A DNA stretch of 26,712 nt from Thermoflexus sp. (lineage in GTDB: Bacteria; Chloroflexota; Anaerolineae; Thermoflexales; Thermoflexaceae): contig JAGHYO010000007.1 in NCBI GenBank assembly GCA_017743605.1, positions 1 to 26,712 on the forward strand, in the 5' to 3' direction. This document shows positions 15,394-21,924 of the stretch, in pieces. Position 1 is the stretch's first letter; every line of letters starts with the position of its first letter. The notes beneath the pieces were generated by a model. The model was not told the origin of the DNA. It worked only from the letters and a program-made list of their open reading frames with translations, and did not search any database. The translations under genes were made by a program, and so were the position numbers.

Positions 15394-16341
15394 TCAGATC
15401 ACCAGCTGCTCGTAGAGCCGCTCCAGGCTAAGCTCCGGGGAAACCGTCTCCCGAGAGCGAAGGGTCAGGGCGGCGGCGGCCACTCCCAGGCGCACCGCCT
15501 CTTCGATCGGGATCCCGTGGAGCAGGGCGAAGATCACCGATGCCGTCAGGGCATCCCCCGCCCCGGTGAAGTCCACGATCTCGGTGCGGATGGCGGGGAT
15601 GTGCCCGCTGAGATCGCTGGCGGCGTAGACCAGACCGAGCTCCGCCATGGTGATGATCGCCACCCGCACCCCCAGGGCGGTCAGGTAGCGCGCGGCGAAA
15701 AGAGCCTCGTCCACGTTCGAGACCGGCAGGCCGGTCAGGGCCTCCGCCTCCGCGGTGTTGGGCGTCACCAGATGCAGTTCCGAGAGGATCGGCCGGAGGC
15801 GCATGGCCAGGGTGGGGGAAGTGGGATCGGCTGCCACCGGGACGCCCAATCGCCGAGCGAGGCGGACGGCCATCCGCAGGGCGGCCGGCGAGAGGTTGGC
15901 ATCCAGGACCACCATGGCGGTCTGTTCGAAGAGGGCGCGGCGGGCCTGAAGATACCGGGGGGTGATGGTCTCCAGGATGCCCATGTCGTCCACCGCGACC
16001 ATCAGGTTGCCTTGCTGGTCCAGCACCGCCAGGTATGTGCCGGTTCGGCCCTCGGGGATCACCGCTACATGCTCAACGTTGACCCCTGCGCTCCGAGTGC
16101 GTTCCAGCACCCAGCGGCCGGCCTCGTCGTTGGCCACCGCCGAGATCAGGAAGACCGAATGGCCCAGCCGGGCGAGGTTTTCTGCGATGTTGCGGGCCAC
16201 CCCGCCCACGCTCCGCCGCACCTGGCCCGGGTTAGTTGCCCCGAGGCGAAGAGCCCCGGCGGCGTATCCCTTGAGGTCCAGGCCCGCGGCCCCGATCACC
16301 AAGACCGGCCGCTCCTCCGACCCCTCTCCTGCCGACCACAT
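15394..16341 (-). CDS. PfkB-family carbohydrate kinase, probably pseudouridine kinase-like
   Basis: The product is about 315 residues. It has the N-terminal PfkB signature in GGVARNIAENLARLG, the strand VVLDANLSPAAL, a middle segment VTPNTAEAEALTG and the catalytic DFTGAGDALTASV with the anion hole and base Asp. The sequences GGVARNIAENLARLG and VAVDDMGILETITP resemble YeiC/PsuK pseudouridine kinases more than ribokinase or fructokinase. That reaction makes pseudouridine 5'-phosphate; the usual partner glycosidase psuG is not in the window. The chosen ATG at 16341 has AGGGGGAG seven bases upstream. A GTG at 16359 overlapping the previous stop as GTGA would add six residues. It lies directly behind the M19 gene. 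Family certain, substrate inferred. Confidence 0.85.
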   Translation of the reverse strand: MWSAGEGSEERPVLVIGAAGLDLKGYAAGALRLGATNPGQVRRSVGGVARNIAENLARLGHSVFLISAVANDEAGRWVLERTRSAGVNVEHVAVIPEGRTGTYLAVLDQQGNLMVAVDDMGILETITPRYLQARRALFEQTAMVVLDANLSPAALRMAVRLARRLGVPVAADPTSPTLAMRLRPILSELHLVTPNTAEAEALTGLPVSNVDEALFAARYLTALGVRVAIITMAELGLVYAASDLSGHIPAIRTEIVDFTGAGDALTASVIFALLHGIPIEEAVRLGVAAAALTLRSRETVSPELSLERLYEQLVI

Positions 16342-16355
16342 CTCTGCGCTCCCCC

Positions 16356-17438
16356 TCACTCCAGCCCCTGGCGCAGGACGCGCAACCAGTTCCCGCCCAT
16401 CACCGCTTCCACATCGGCCTCAGCGAAGCCAGCCTGCCGCAGGGCCTCGGCGATCTTCGGGAGATCCGCCACCGTGTCGAACTCCGCTGGGGCCTCCTCC
16501 GCCCCGAAGCCGCCATCGAAATCGCTCCCGATCCCGACGTGACGGGCATCTCCCACTCGCTGACAGATGTAATCGATGGCCCGCACCACATCCCAGATGG
16601 TGACCGCCTCCTTTGGATCCCCCCGGGTCCAGCCTCTCTTGAGCATTCGGTTGCTGAGGACCACTCCGATCACTCCGTCCCGTTCGGCCAGGGCGCGGAT
16701 CATCGCGTCGGAGAGCTGACGGTCGCCGGGCTTCAGGGCCTGGGGGTTGGAGTGGCTGGCGATGACCGGCCGCTCGTAGCGCTCCAGGGCCTCAAAGAAG
16801 CTGCGCTCGGCCATGTGGCTGAAGTCCAGGATGAGGGGGAAGTCCTGCATCGCCTTCAGCAGCTGGCGTCCCTCATCGGTCAGAGGGCCTGGCTCCCCGG
16901 TGCCGCCGGCGTAGCGCGTGGCGCCCCATGCCGGCCCGATGATCCGCACCCCCCGCTCGTACCAGACCTCTACCTCCTCCGGGCGCCGGATGGGGTCCGC
17001 TCCCTCCATCAGGCAGACGATCCCAATGCGCCGCGGGTCAGGCTCCGAGAAGGGTTCCCGCCATGTCTCCAGCACGGCCTCCAGGTCCCGGCGGGAGCGG
17101 ATCCACCGGAAGCGCGGCTGGGTCTCCGTCAGGCGTTCATAGTAATCCAGCTGGGCCATCCCCTCCGCGTAGGCCTCATCGGGGGTGCGGTAGGCCCGCT
17201 CCATGGCTGAGCGGGCGCGGCGCGCCGGCATCACGAAGACAGTGGCGAAGATCACCGCTACCCGTCCCGCCAGCCATTCCGGCAGGCCCAGCATGCACCG
17301 TCCGCTCAGACGAGGGATCTCCGTTCCCTCCTCCCGCTCCCGTGTCTCATAGGCCGAGCGGGCGTAATCCCGGCCGAAGGACCGGGCGTTCCAGGCCAGG
17401 TCTTCATGGGCATCCACGATGATCATCCGTGCTCCCAT
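16356..17438 (-). CDS. M19-family membrane dipeptidase-type dipeptidase
   Basis: The 360-residue enzyme carries the M19 metal site: DAHEDL near the N-terminus (His-x-Asp), MEGAD (bridging Glu), LDFSHM (His) and VIASHSNPQAL (His), plus IGSDFDGGF near the C-terminus. The family cleaves dipeptides, including D-amino-acid forms, with two zinc ions. The bacterial type is usually cytoplasmic and no signal peptide is seen here. The ATG at 17438 or the one at 17426, just before IIVDAHED, may be used. The first codons overlap the decayed 3' end of the thioesterase pseudogene. The kinase gene follows with a 4-base overlap or short gap. The neighbouring M20 peptidase supports a role in peptide recycling. 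Confidence 0.9.
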   Translation of the reverse strand: MGARMIIVDAHEDLAWNARSFGRDYARSAYETREREEGTEIPRLSGRCMLGLPEWLAGRVAVIFATVFVMPARRARSAMERAYRTPDEAYAEGMAQLDYYERLTETQPRFRWIRSRRDLEAVLETWREPFSEPDPRRIGIVCLMEGADPIRRPEEVEVWYERGVRIIGPAWGATRYAGGTGEPGPLTDEGRQLLKAMQDFPLILDFSHMAERSFFEALERYERPVIASHSNPQALKPGDRQLSDAMIRALAERDGVIGVVLSNRMLKRGWTRGDPKEAVTIWDVVRAIDYICQRVGDARHVGIGSDFDGGFGAEEAPAEFDTVADLPKIAEALRQAGFAEADVEAVMGGNWLRVLRQGLE

Positions 17439-17847
17439 CGGATCGTGAGGGGGAGGAGAGGGCCAGCTCTAGCCGCCCTCCCTCAAAGGCCCAGAAGCGC
17501 TCCCGCCATGGCTCCGGGATCGGGATAGAGACGCCGCGGGCGCAGTCGAAGCCACCTGCACCGAACGGCCGAGGACCATCACCTCACCAACGTCGCAGCG
17601 TTCGATTCGGTAGAAGTTGCGCGGATGGATCTCCCCCACCTGAATCCGGGCCTGGAGGGGTGCCCCCAGGGGCTCCAGGGGGGAGGCCCTCGGCCAGCCA
17701 GCGCAGGCAATGTAGACGTGCAGGCTTGAAATACGTGAAGTGCGCCGCGTTGTTCAAACGCCGCGTTGCGTCCAGATCTCAGAACCGGGCCCTTATGGGC
17801 GCCGCCAGGCGGAACGGAGCGTCCGGCGGGAAGAGCTTGTCCCTCAT
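17404..17847 (-). pseudogene. Hotdog-fold acyl-CoA thioesterase-like gene, broken by a stop and two frameshifts
   Basis: From an ATG at 17847, overlapping the previous stop as ATGA, the frame reads RLAAPIRARF, then TGA, then DLDATRRLNNAAHFTYF. The last part matches the DxDxxxHxNNxxYF active-site region of 4-hydroxybenzoyl-CoA or YbgC-like thioesterases. After LRWLAEGL the frame must shift at a run of six C residues (near 17685-17690) to continue as APLQARIQVGEIHPRNFYRI and EVMVLGRSVQVA. A second shift near 17550 gives ARGVSIPIPEPWRERFWAFE, a typical C-terminal end. The gene therefore needs one nonsense correction and two single-base corrections. It sits between a phosphodiesterase and a dipeptidase gene in their operon. 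Either real decay or sequencing errors at homopolymers could explain it; the TGA argues for decay. Confidence 0.6.
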
Positions 17848-18338
17848 CCTTCGATCTCGATGAAGCGGAGCTCGTCGGTCTGCAAGTCCAGGATGCAGAA
17901 CGAACGGCTCTCATGGCGGACGCCGCCCAGGGCTCCTGGGTTGATCACGCGGGTCCGCCCCGCCCGCTCGTCCCGACGCCGGTGGGTGTGGCCGTGGAAT
18001 ACGTAGTCAAACTCCCCGGAGGCGATGCATTGCTGCAGACGGGCCGTGTCGTTGCCGTGGAGGAATGCGATGCGCCGACCCGCCAGGGTGGTGGTCAGCT
18101 CATCTCCCAGGAAGGGCTGACGCCCCAGGGCCACCACCGCGGGCTCCAGAAGCTCCAGACGGTCCATGTTGCCGCGGACGAACAGCACATCCCAGCCCTC
18201 GAAGAGGGCCACCACCTCCGGTGAGGTCACATCCCCGCAATGGAAGAGGCGCTCCACCCCCTCCCGGCGGAGGATCTCCAGCGCCTGACGTGTGTTCTCA
18301 ATATGATCGTGAGTGTCGCTCAAGATCCCAATGCGCAT
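17844..18338 (-). CDS. YfcE/MJ0936-type metallophosphoesterase
   Basis: The 164-residue protein has the compact calcineurin-like fold of the YfcE group: GILSDTHD (Asp and His ligands), FHCGDVTS (bridging Asp), VRGNMD (Asn), AFLHGND (His) and FHGHTHRRRDE (two His). These enzymes hydrolyse phosphodiesters or phosphomonoesters with two metal ions; the natural substrate is generally unknown. The length matches the family. The ATG at 18338 is preferred because MRIGILSDTHD is the normal family start; a GTG three codons upstream is possible. It follows the TPR gene by 67 bp and overlaps the start of the thioesterase pseudogene by four bases (ATGA), so the three were probably one transcript. Confidence 0.9.
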   Translation of the reverse strand: MRIGILSDTHDHIENTRQALEILRREGVERLFHCGDVTSPEVVALFEGWDVLFVRGNMDRLELLEPAVVALGRQPFLGDELTTTLAGRRIAFLHGNDTARLQQCIASGEFDYVFHGHTHRRRDERAGRTRVINPGALGGVRHESRSFCILDLQTDELRFIEIEG

Positions 18339-18405
18339 CGATGACACCGTGGGTCCAGGATAAGTTTGGAGGCGAGCCAGGAGGGCCACGGGGCCCATCC
18401 GCCGT

Positions 18406-20793
18406 CTACGACCCCAGGCGGGCCAGGGCCTGCCGGTAGGCCTCCAGGGCCTTCTGGAGCTTCCCCGCCTCCTGGTAGGCATCCCCCAAGGCCTGCCACA
18501 GGCGGGACTCGTTAGGACGTAGCTGCACCGCCTGTTCTAGATCCGCGATCACGCGCTCCCGCATCGCCGCCACCCGCATCAGGGGTTGATACTCTCGGAC
18601 AGCCCGGGCAGTGTCGCCCAGGTTGAACAGCAGCCGCGCCATCGCCAGGCGGGTCTCGTGATCCCGGGGCTGGGCCTTGAGGCGAGCTTCGTAATCCACC
18701 AGGATCCCCAGGAGGGGGCCGGCCAGGGTCTCGGCGACCGGCACCGCGTGCAAGCCTTCCAGCCAGCGGGGATCCACAGCGGGGACGGGCTCTGGGATCC
18801 TCCCGGCCGGCGGAAGGCCTTCATCCACGGCCAAGAGATCCCAGATGAGCGCCGTCCCGATCGCCTCCGGGGCTGGCAACCTTTCCTCCGCTTGTGGGCC
18901 CCCCGGCAACGCCCCGCTGGCGATTTCTGGGGCGATCTCCGGCACCGGGAATGGGAAAGCCACCTCGAGGGGCAGCGCTTCGACTTTCTCCGCAGGCGCC
19001 GCTTCAAGAGGAGCTGCTTCGGGAGGTGATCCTTCCGGAAGAGCCTCGGCGAAGATCCCGATCTCCGCTTGCCACTCCGGCGGGATCTCCAGGGGCTGGG
19101 CGGCAGCCTCCTCCAGGAGCTCCCGGAACCGGCGTTCCTCCTCTTCAAGGGCCGGGGCGATCTCCTCTTCCGGCGGCTTGAGGGCCAGCAGCCAGTCCGG
19201 GAGCGCGGCTTCTTCGGCGGGCGCTGCCTCCGGGGCGGCTTCCACCGTTGCCTCACCCGCGGGGGCCTGGGGGATCTCCACCGGCGGCGCCGGAGTTGGG
19301 GGGACGACCTCCGGTGGCCGACGACCACGACCCAAGATCTCGGCAAGACGGGCTTCCGCTTCCCGTTGCGCCTGGGCCCGCAGCATCTCCTCTTTGCCCT
19401 CGGCGATCCGGGCGAGCCAGGCCAGCGCCTCCTCCGGGTTCAGCGACTCGGGCGGCGGCGGCAGGCCAGCGATCTCCAGCGCAGCCGTCTCGCCTAGCAT
19501 CTCCGCCGGGCCCTCTCCCGGTTCTCCCAGGGCCGGCGGGGGCTCCCCAGAGGCTTGCCATGGGATCTCCGAAGGCACCTCTTCGCTCGGGGCCTCGGAG
19601 ACCGGAGCGGGCATCTCCGGTGGGAAGAAGCTTTCCATCCACGAGAGTCCGGCCTCCCCTTCCCCGGGCCCTTCCATCCAGGTCGGCGTTTCGGAGGGTA
19701 GAGGGAGTTCCTCCTGCAACCATTCCGGCAGCTCTAATTCCGGCGGCGGGGCTTCCTCCAGAGGACCGGGGGGTCCCCCTTCCGGCTCTGCCGAAGCCAC
19801 CTCCACCGATTGCAACCAGTCGGGGCTCTCCGCAACGGGCTCGGGGAATACGGCTTCAGGCATCGACGGCGGGGCAGGTTCTAGGGCTTCCAGCGCGGCC
19901 GGGGCTTCTTCCACGGCAGGTGCGGTGGGAACTGCCTCCCCGAGGGGAAGGCCCAGGGCCTGGAGCCATTCGGGGATCTCCCCTTCCTCCATAGGGGGTC
20001 GGGCGTAGGCTGGGATGGGAGGGACATAGATCAGGCGTTCGATCCGCACCTCGGCGGGCTGGATCGAGGCCGTCGGGCCTAAGAGATCCGGGACCAGGGT
20101 GAGCTCGGGGTCCACGGCGGCGGCGCGGCGGAACAGCTCGCGGGCCTCCGCCTCCCGGCCGCTGGCCGCCCAGAACTCGCCCAAGATCAGGTTGGCCTTC
20201 AGGCAATAGGGGAGATCTGAGAGCAGGCTCTGGGCGACCCGCGCCGCATCGAGGCGCCGCCCATCCCGCCACAGCACCTCCAGGTAAAGGACGCGGAGAT
20301 CAGCGCGCTGGGGCGCCTCCTGGAGCAGGCTTTCCAGCTCCGCGATGGCTGCAGCGTAGAGATGGCCCCGCGCGTAGAGGCGGGCGAGGGCGCCCCGGGT
20401 GAGGGGCAGAAACTCCAACGGGGCCCCGTCCCGGCGGGCGTAGAGTTTGGCCAGCTCCTCCCGGACGAACTCGTTGTATGGGAGCAGCTCGTAGGCCCGT
20501 TCCATCTGCCAGGCCGCCTCAGCGATCTTCCCGCGGCGCTCATAGATCACGCTAAGGCCAATGCGGGGGAGGAAATCCTCCGGATCCGCGCTCAGGGCCC
20601 GGGCGAAGAGATCCAACGCCGCATCATCCTGGCCGTTCTCCAGATGGGCCTGGCCCAGCAGCCGGTAAGCCCGCTGGTATTTCGGATAGCGTTTCAGGAT
20701 GTGCATGCAGTGGGCGATGGCCTCGTCGTAGGCTTCGTCCTGGAGCAGGCGTTCGATCTCTGCGCTGTACTGAGAAAGCGTAATCTCCTGCAT
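18406..20793 (-). CDS. Large tetratricopeptide-repeat protein with Pro/Glu-rich linker
   Basis: The 795-residue product starts at ATG 20793 after a GGGGGAA site. Residues about 1-230 are TPR units (YDEAIAHCMHILKRYPKYQ, AYRLLGQAHLENGQDDAAL). Residues about 250-680 are low-complexity, rich in Pro, Glu and Ala, and probably disordered. Residues about 690-795 return to TPR units (RLAMARLLFNLGDTARAV, LWQALGDAYQEAGKLQKAL). Within the linker a short tryptophan motif recurs: IPEWLQAL, SPDWLQSV, LPEWLQEEL, LPDWLLAL, plus looser forms. TPR proteins scaffold other proteins; the repeated motif could be a multivalent docking site. No signal peptide or membrane helix is present. It is first in the run with the phosphodiesterase. 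Specific partners are unknown. Confidence 0.85.
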   Translation of the reverse strand: MQEITLSQYSAEIERLLQDEAYDEAIAHCMHILKRYPKYQRAYRLLGQAHLENGQDDAALDLFARALSADPEDFLPRIGLSVIYERRGKIAEAAWQMERAYELLPYNEFVREELAKLYARRDGAPLEFLPLTRGALARLYARGHLYAAAIAELESLLQEAPQRADLRVLYLEVLWRDGRRLDAARVAQSLLSDLPYCLKANLILGEFWAASGREAEARELFRRAAAVDPELTLVPDLLGPTASIQPAEVRIERLIYVPPIPAYARPPMEEGEIPEWLQALGLPLGEAVPTAPAVEEAPAALEALEPAPPSMPEAVFPEPVAESPDWLQSVEVASAEPEGGPPGPLEEAPPPELELPEWLQEELPLPSETPTWMEGPGEGEAGLSWMESFFPPEMPAPVSEAPSEEVPSEIPWQASGEPPPALGEPGEGPAEMLGETAALEIAGLPPPPESLNPEEALAWLARIAEGKEEMLRAQAQREAEARLAEILGRGRRPPEVVPPTPAPPVEIPQAPAGEATVEAAPEAAPAEEAALPDWLLALKPPEEEIAPALEEEERRFRELLEEAAAQPLEIPPEWQAEIGIFAEALPEGSPPEAAPLEAAPAEKVEALPLEVAFPFPVPEIAPEIASGALPGGPQAEERLPAPEAIGTALIWDLLAVDEGLPPAGRIPEPVPAVDPRWLEGLHAVPVAETLAGPLLGILVDYEARLKAQPRDHETRLAMARLLFNLGDTARAVREYQPLMRVAAMRERVIADLEQAVQLRPNESRLWQALGDAYQEAGKLQKALEAYRQALARLGS

Positions 20794-21441
20794 CCGGTTC
20801 CCCCTTCCTTTCCTTATGCGGGTCGCGCGCCGAATGGATTGCGCATCGAACGAATTCAACCCTGGCATGCGTTCGGCCAGGGATCGGCCCGCGCTGACCG
20901 AGCAAACACTTTGCGTCGGCAAAGGCCAACGCCCGGCGCGCAGCGCCTTAGAAGGCCGATTTCAATCGGCGCGAAAGCCTCTAGCTGACGGTCCGCTTTC
21001 GCCGACCGAGAATCGCCCTTTGCGTCGGCGGAGGACGACGTCCAGCGCACGGTGCCTACAAAGGTCGATTTCCAATCACGATCGGCGCTCCAATCCTTCG
21101 GCCAACGACCAGCCTGCGCTGGCTAAAAGAACGGACGCTGCCAGCTTCCCCCGGCTCTCCCACCTCAGCGAGCTCCTCGCACTGGTGTATTCGTGCCCGA
21201 ATCCGTGGAAAACACATCCCTCACTGGTTAAGGGAGATATCGGGACAAACAGAGTCCCGGTCGCCGCCCGACAATTCGATTATACCCGGAGAGGACCCAG
21301 CGATATAAGGAAGATTTCCATGCGCCCGGCTGCCCTATCACCTCTTGCAGCCCAAAGGGATCGCTTCGCTCAGAAGGTGAGAAAACCATGCTTCCCGTAC
21401 CCTTCGAACATCCCCGGCTGGAGCTCGCCGGAGGGTTTGAA
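20794..21441. other. Gene-free intergenic region of about 650 bp between divergent genes
   Basis: This stretch separates the minus-strand TPR gene from the plus-strand Phd-like gene. It should hold the promoters of both, but I see no consensus pair I would defend. Frames open across it have no motifs or plausible ribosome binding sites. Its left half contains the degenerate direct repeats listed separately. The right half (about 21140-21380) shows nothing recognisable. Confidence 0.5.
20885..21135. repeat. Degenerate direct repeats of about 105-117 bp
   Basis: Two adjacent units begin near 20885 and 20989, and a partial third begins near 21106. Units one and two share CTTTGCGTCGGC, then AGCGC, then AAGG(C/T)CGATTTC and CGGCGC, in the same order and spacing. 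Unit two carries about five extra bases inside AATC-CGGCGC. The third shares TTCGGCCA...GCGCTG with the start of the first. The second unit is 117 bp long and the first 104. This is direct alignment by eye; the origin is unknown. Confidence 0.6.
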
Positions 21442-21720
21442 ATGGTGACAGGCTGGACCGGGAGTCCGGACGTGCGCGTGGTGACGGTCCGAGAAGCCAG
21501 GACCCATCTCTCCCAACTGCTGGAGGAAGTGCGCCGTAGAGAGACCGTCCTCATCGTTCGGCACCGCACCCCGGTGGCCCGCCGGGTGCCTTGCGAGGAA
21601 CCTGAACGCCGCCCTCTGGGGTTCTTGCCCAGCCGCCTGGAGGAATGCTTTTTTGAGCCCCTGCCGGCGGAGGAGCTGGCTGCATGGGAAGCCTGGAGAG
21701 GCTTTCGCCCCGAACCTCCA
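21442..21720 (+). pseudogene. Orphan Phd/YefM-type antitoxin gene without its own stop codon
   Basis: From ATG 21442, seven bases after GGAGGG, the product reads VVTVREARTHLSQLLEEVRR, then ETVLIVRHRTPVARRVP, then RPLGFLPSR and EPLPAEELAAWE. That is a Phd-family antitoxin from its DNA-binding half to its toxin-binding tail, about 85 residues. An upstream ATG at 21388 adds 18 residues. After AAWEAW the family similarity ends, and the frame runs on through GC-rich palindromic repeats and into antisense smc until 22233, so the natural stop codon has been lost. The end given here is where the repeat-derived sequence takes over. No PIN or RelE toxin gene follows. Such antitoxins normally bind a cognate toxin and repress their own promoter. 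It may be a non-functional remnant or make an extended protein. Confidence 0.6.
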
Positions 21721-21756
21721 TCCTCCTCGCCTCCTCGATCTCATGATGAATTTCTT

Positions 21757-21826
21757 GTAGGAGGGGCTTCAGCCCCGAACCTCCTGTCATCGATGGAGCG
21801 AAGGTCGCGGCGAAGGCCACTCCTAC
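21757..21826. repeat. Inverted REP-like element (REPIN), copy 1
   Basis: This 70-bp element begins GTAGGAGGGGCTTCAGCCCC and, read from the other strand, begins GTAGGAGTGGCCTTCGCCGC. The two ends are thus inverted relatives, each with its own small palindrome (GGGGCTTCAGCCCC), which is the layout of a REPIN. It lies in the 3' region of the antitoxin frame. Confidence 0.75.
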
Positions 21827-21843
21827 CAAACATCGATCCTCCC

Positions 21844-21913
21844 GTAGGAGGAGCTTTCGCCCCGAACTCCCAGTCTTCAATGGGGCAAAGGTCGCGGCAG
21901 AAGCCGCTCCTAC
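21844..21913. repeat. Inverted REP-like element (REPIN), copy 2
   Basis: A second element of exactly the same 70-bp length begins GTAGGAGGAGCTTTCGCCCC and ends GCAGAAGCCGCTCCTAC. It shares AATGG.GC.AAGGTCGCGGC-type core bases with copy 1 and starts 87 bp after it. Its end is 11 bp from the smc stop codon, so it lies between two convergent genes and could also work as a transcription barrier. Confidence 0.75.
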
Positions 21914-21924
21914 TGAAAGACGGC

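Noticed and set aside
18845..20008. Ser/Gly/Ala-rich 387-codon frame on the plus strand, looking like a repetitive surface protein
   Set aside because: It is antisense to the Pro/Glu-rich linker of the TPR gene. The apparent repeats are the mirror of that low-complexity coding sequence.
20872..21135. A CRISPR array in the repeat-bearing intergenic region
   Set aside because: The units are over 100 bp and diverged throughout, with no short exact repeats, regular spacers or cas genes.
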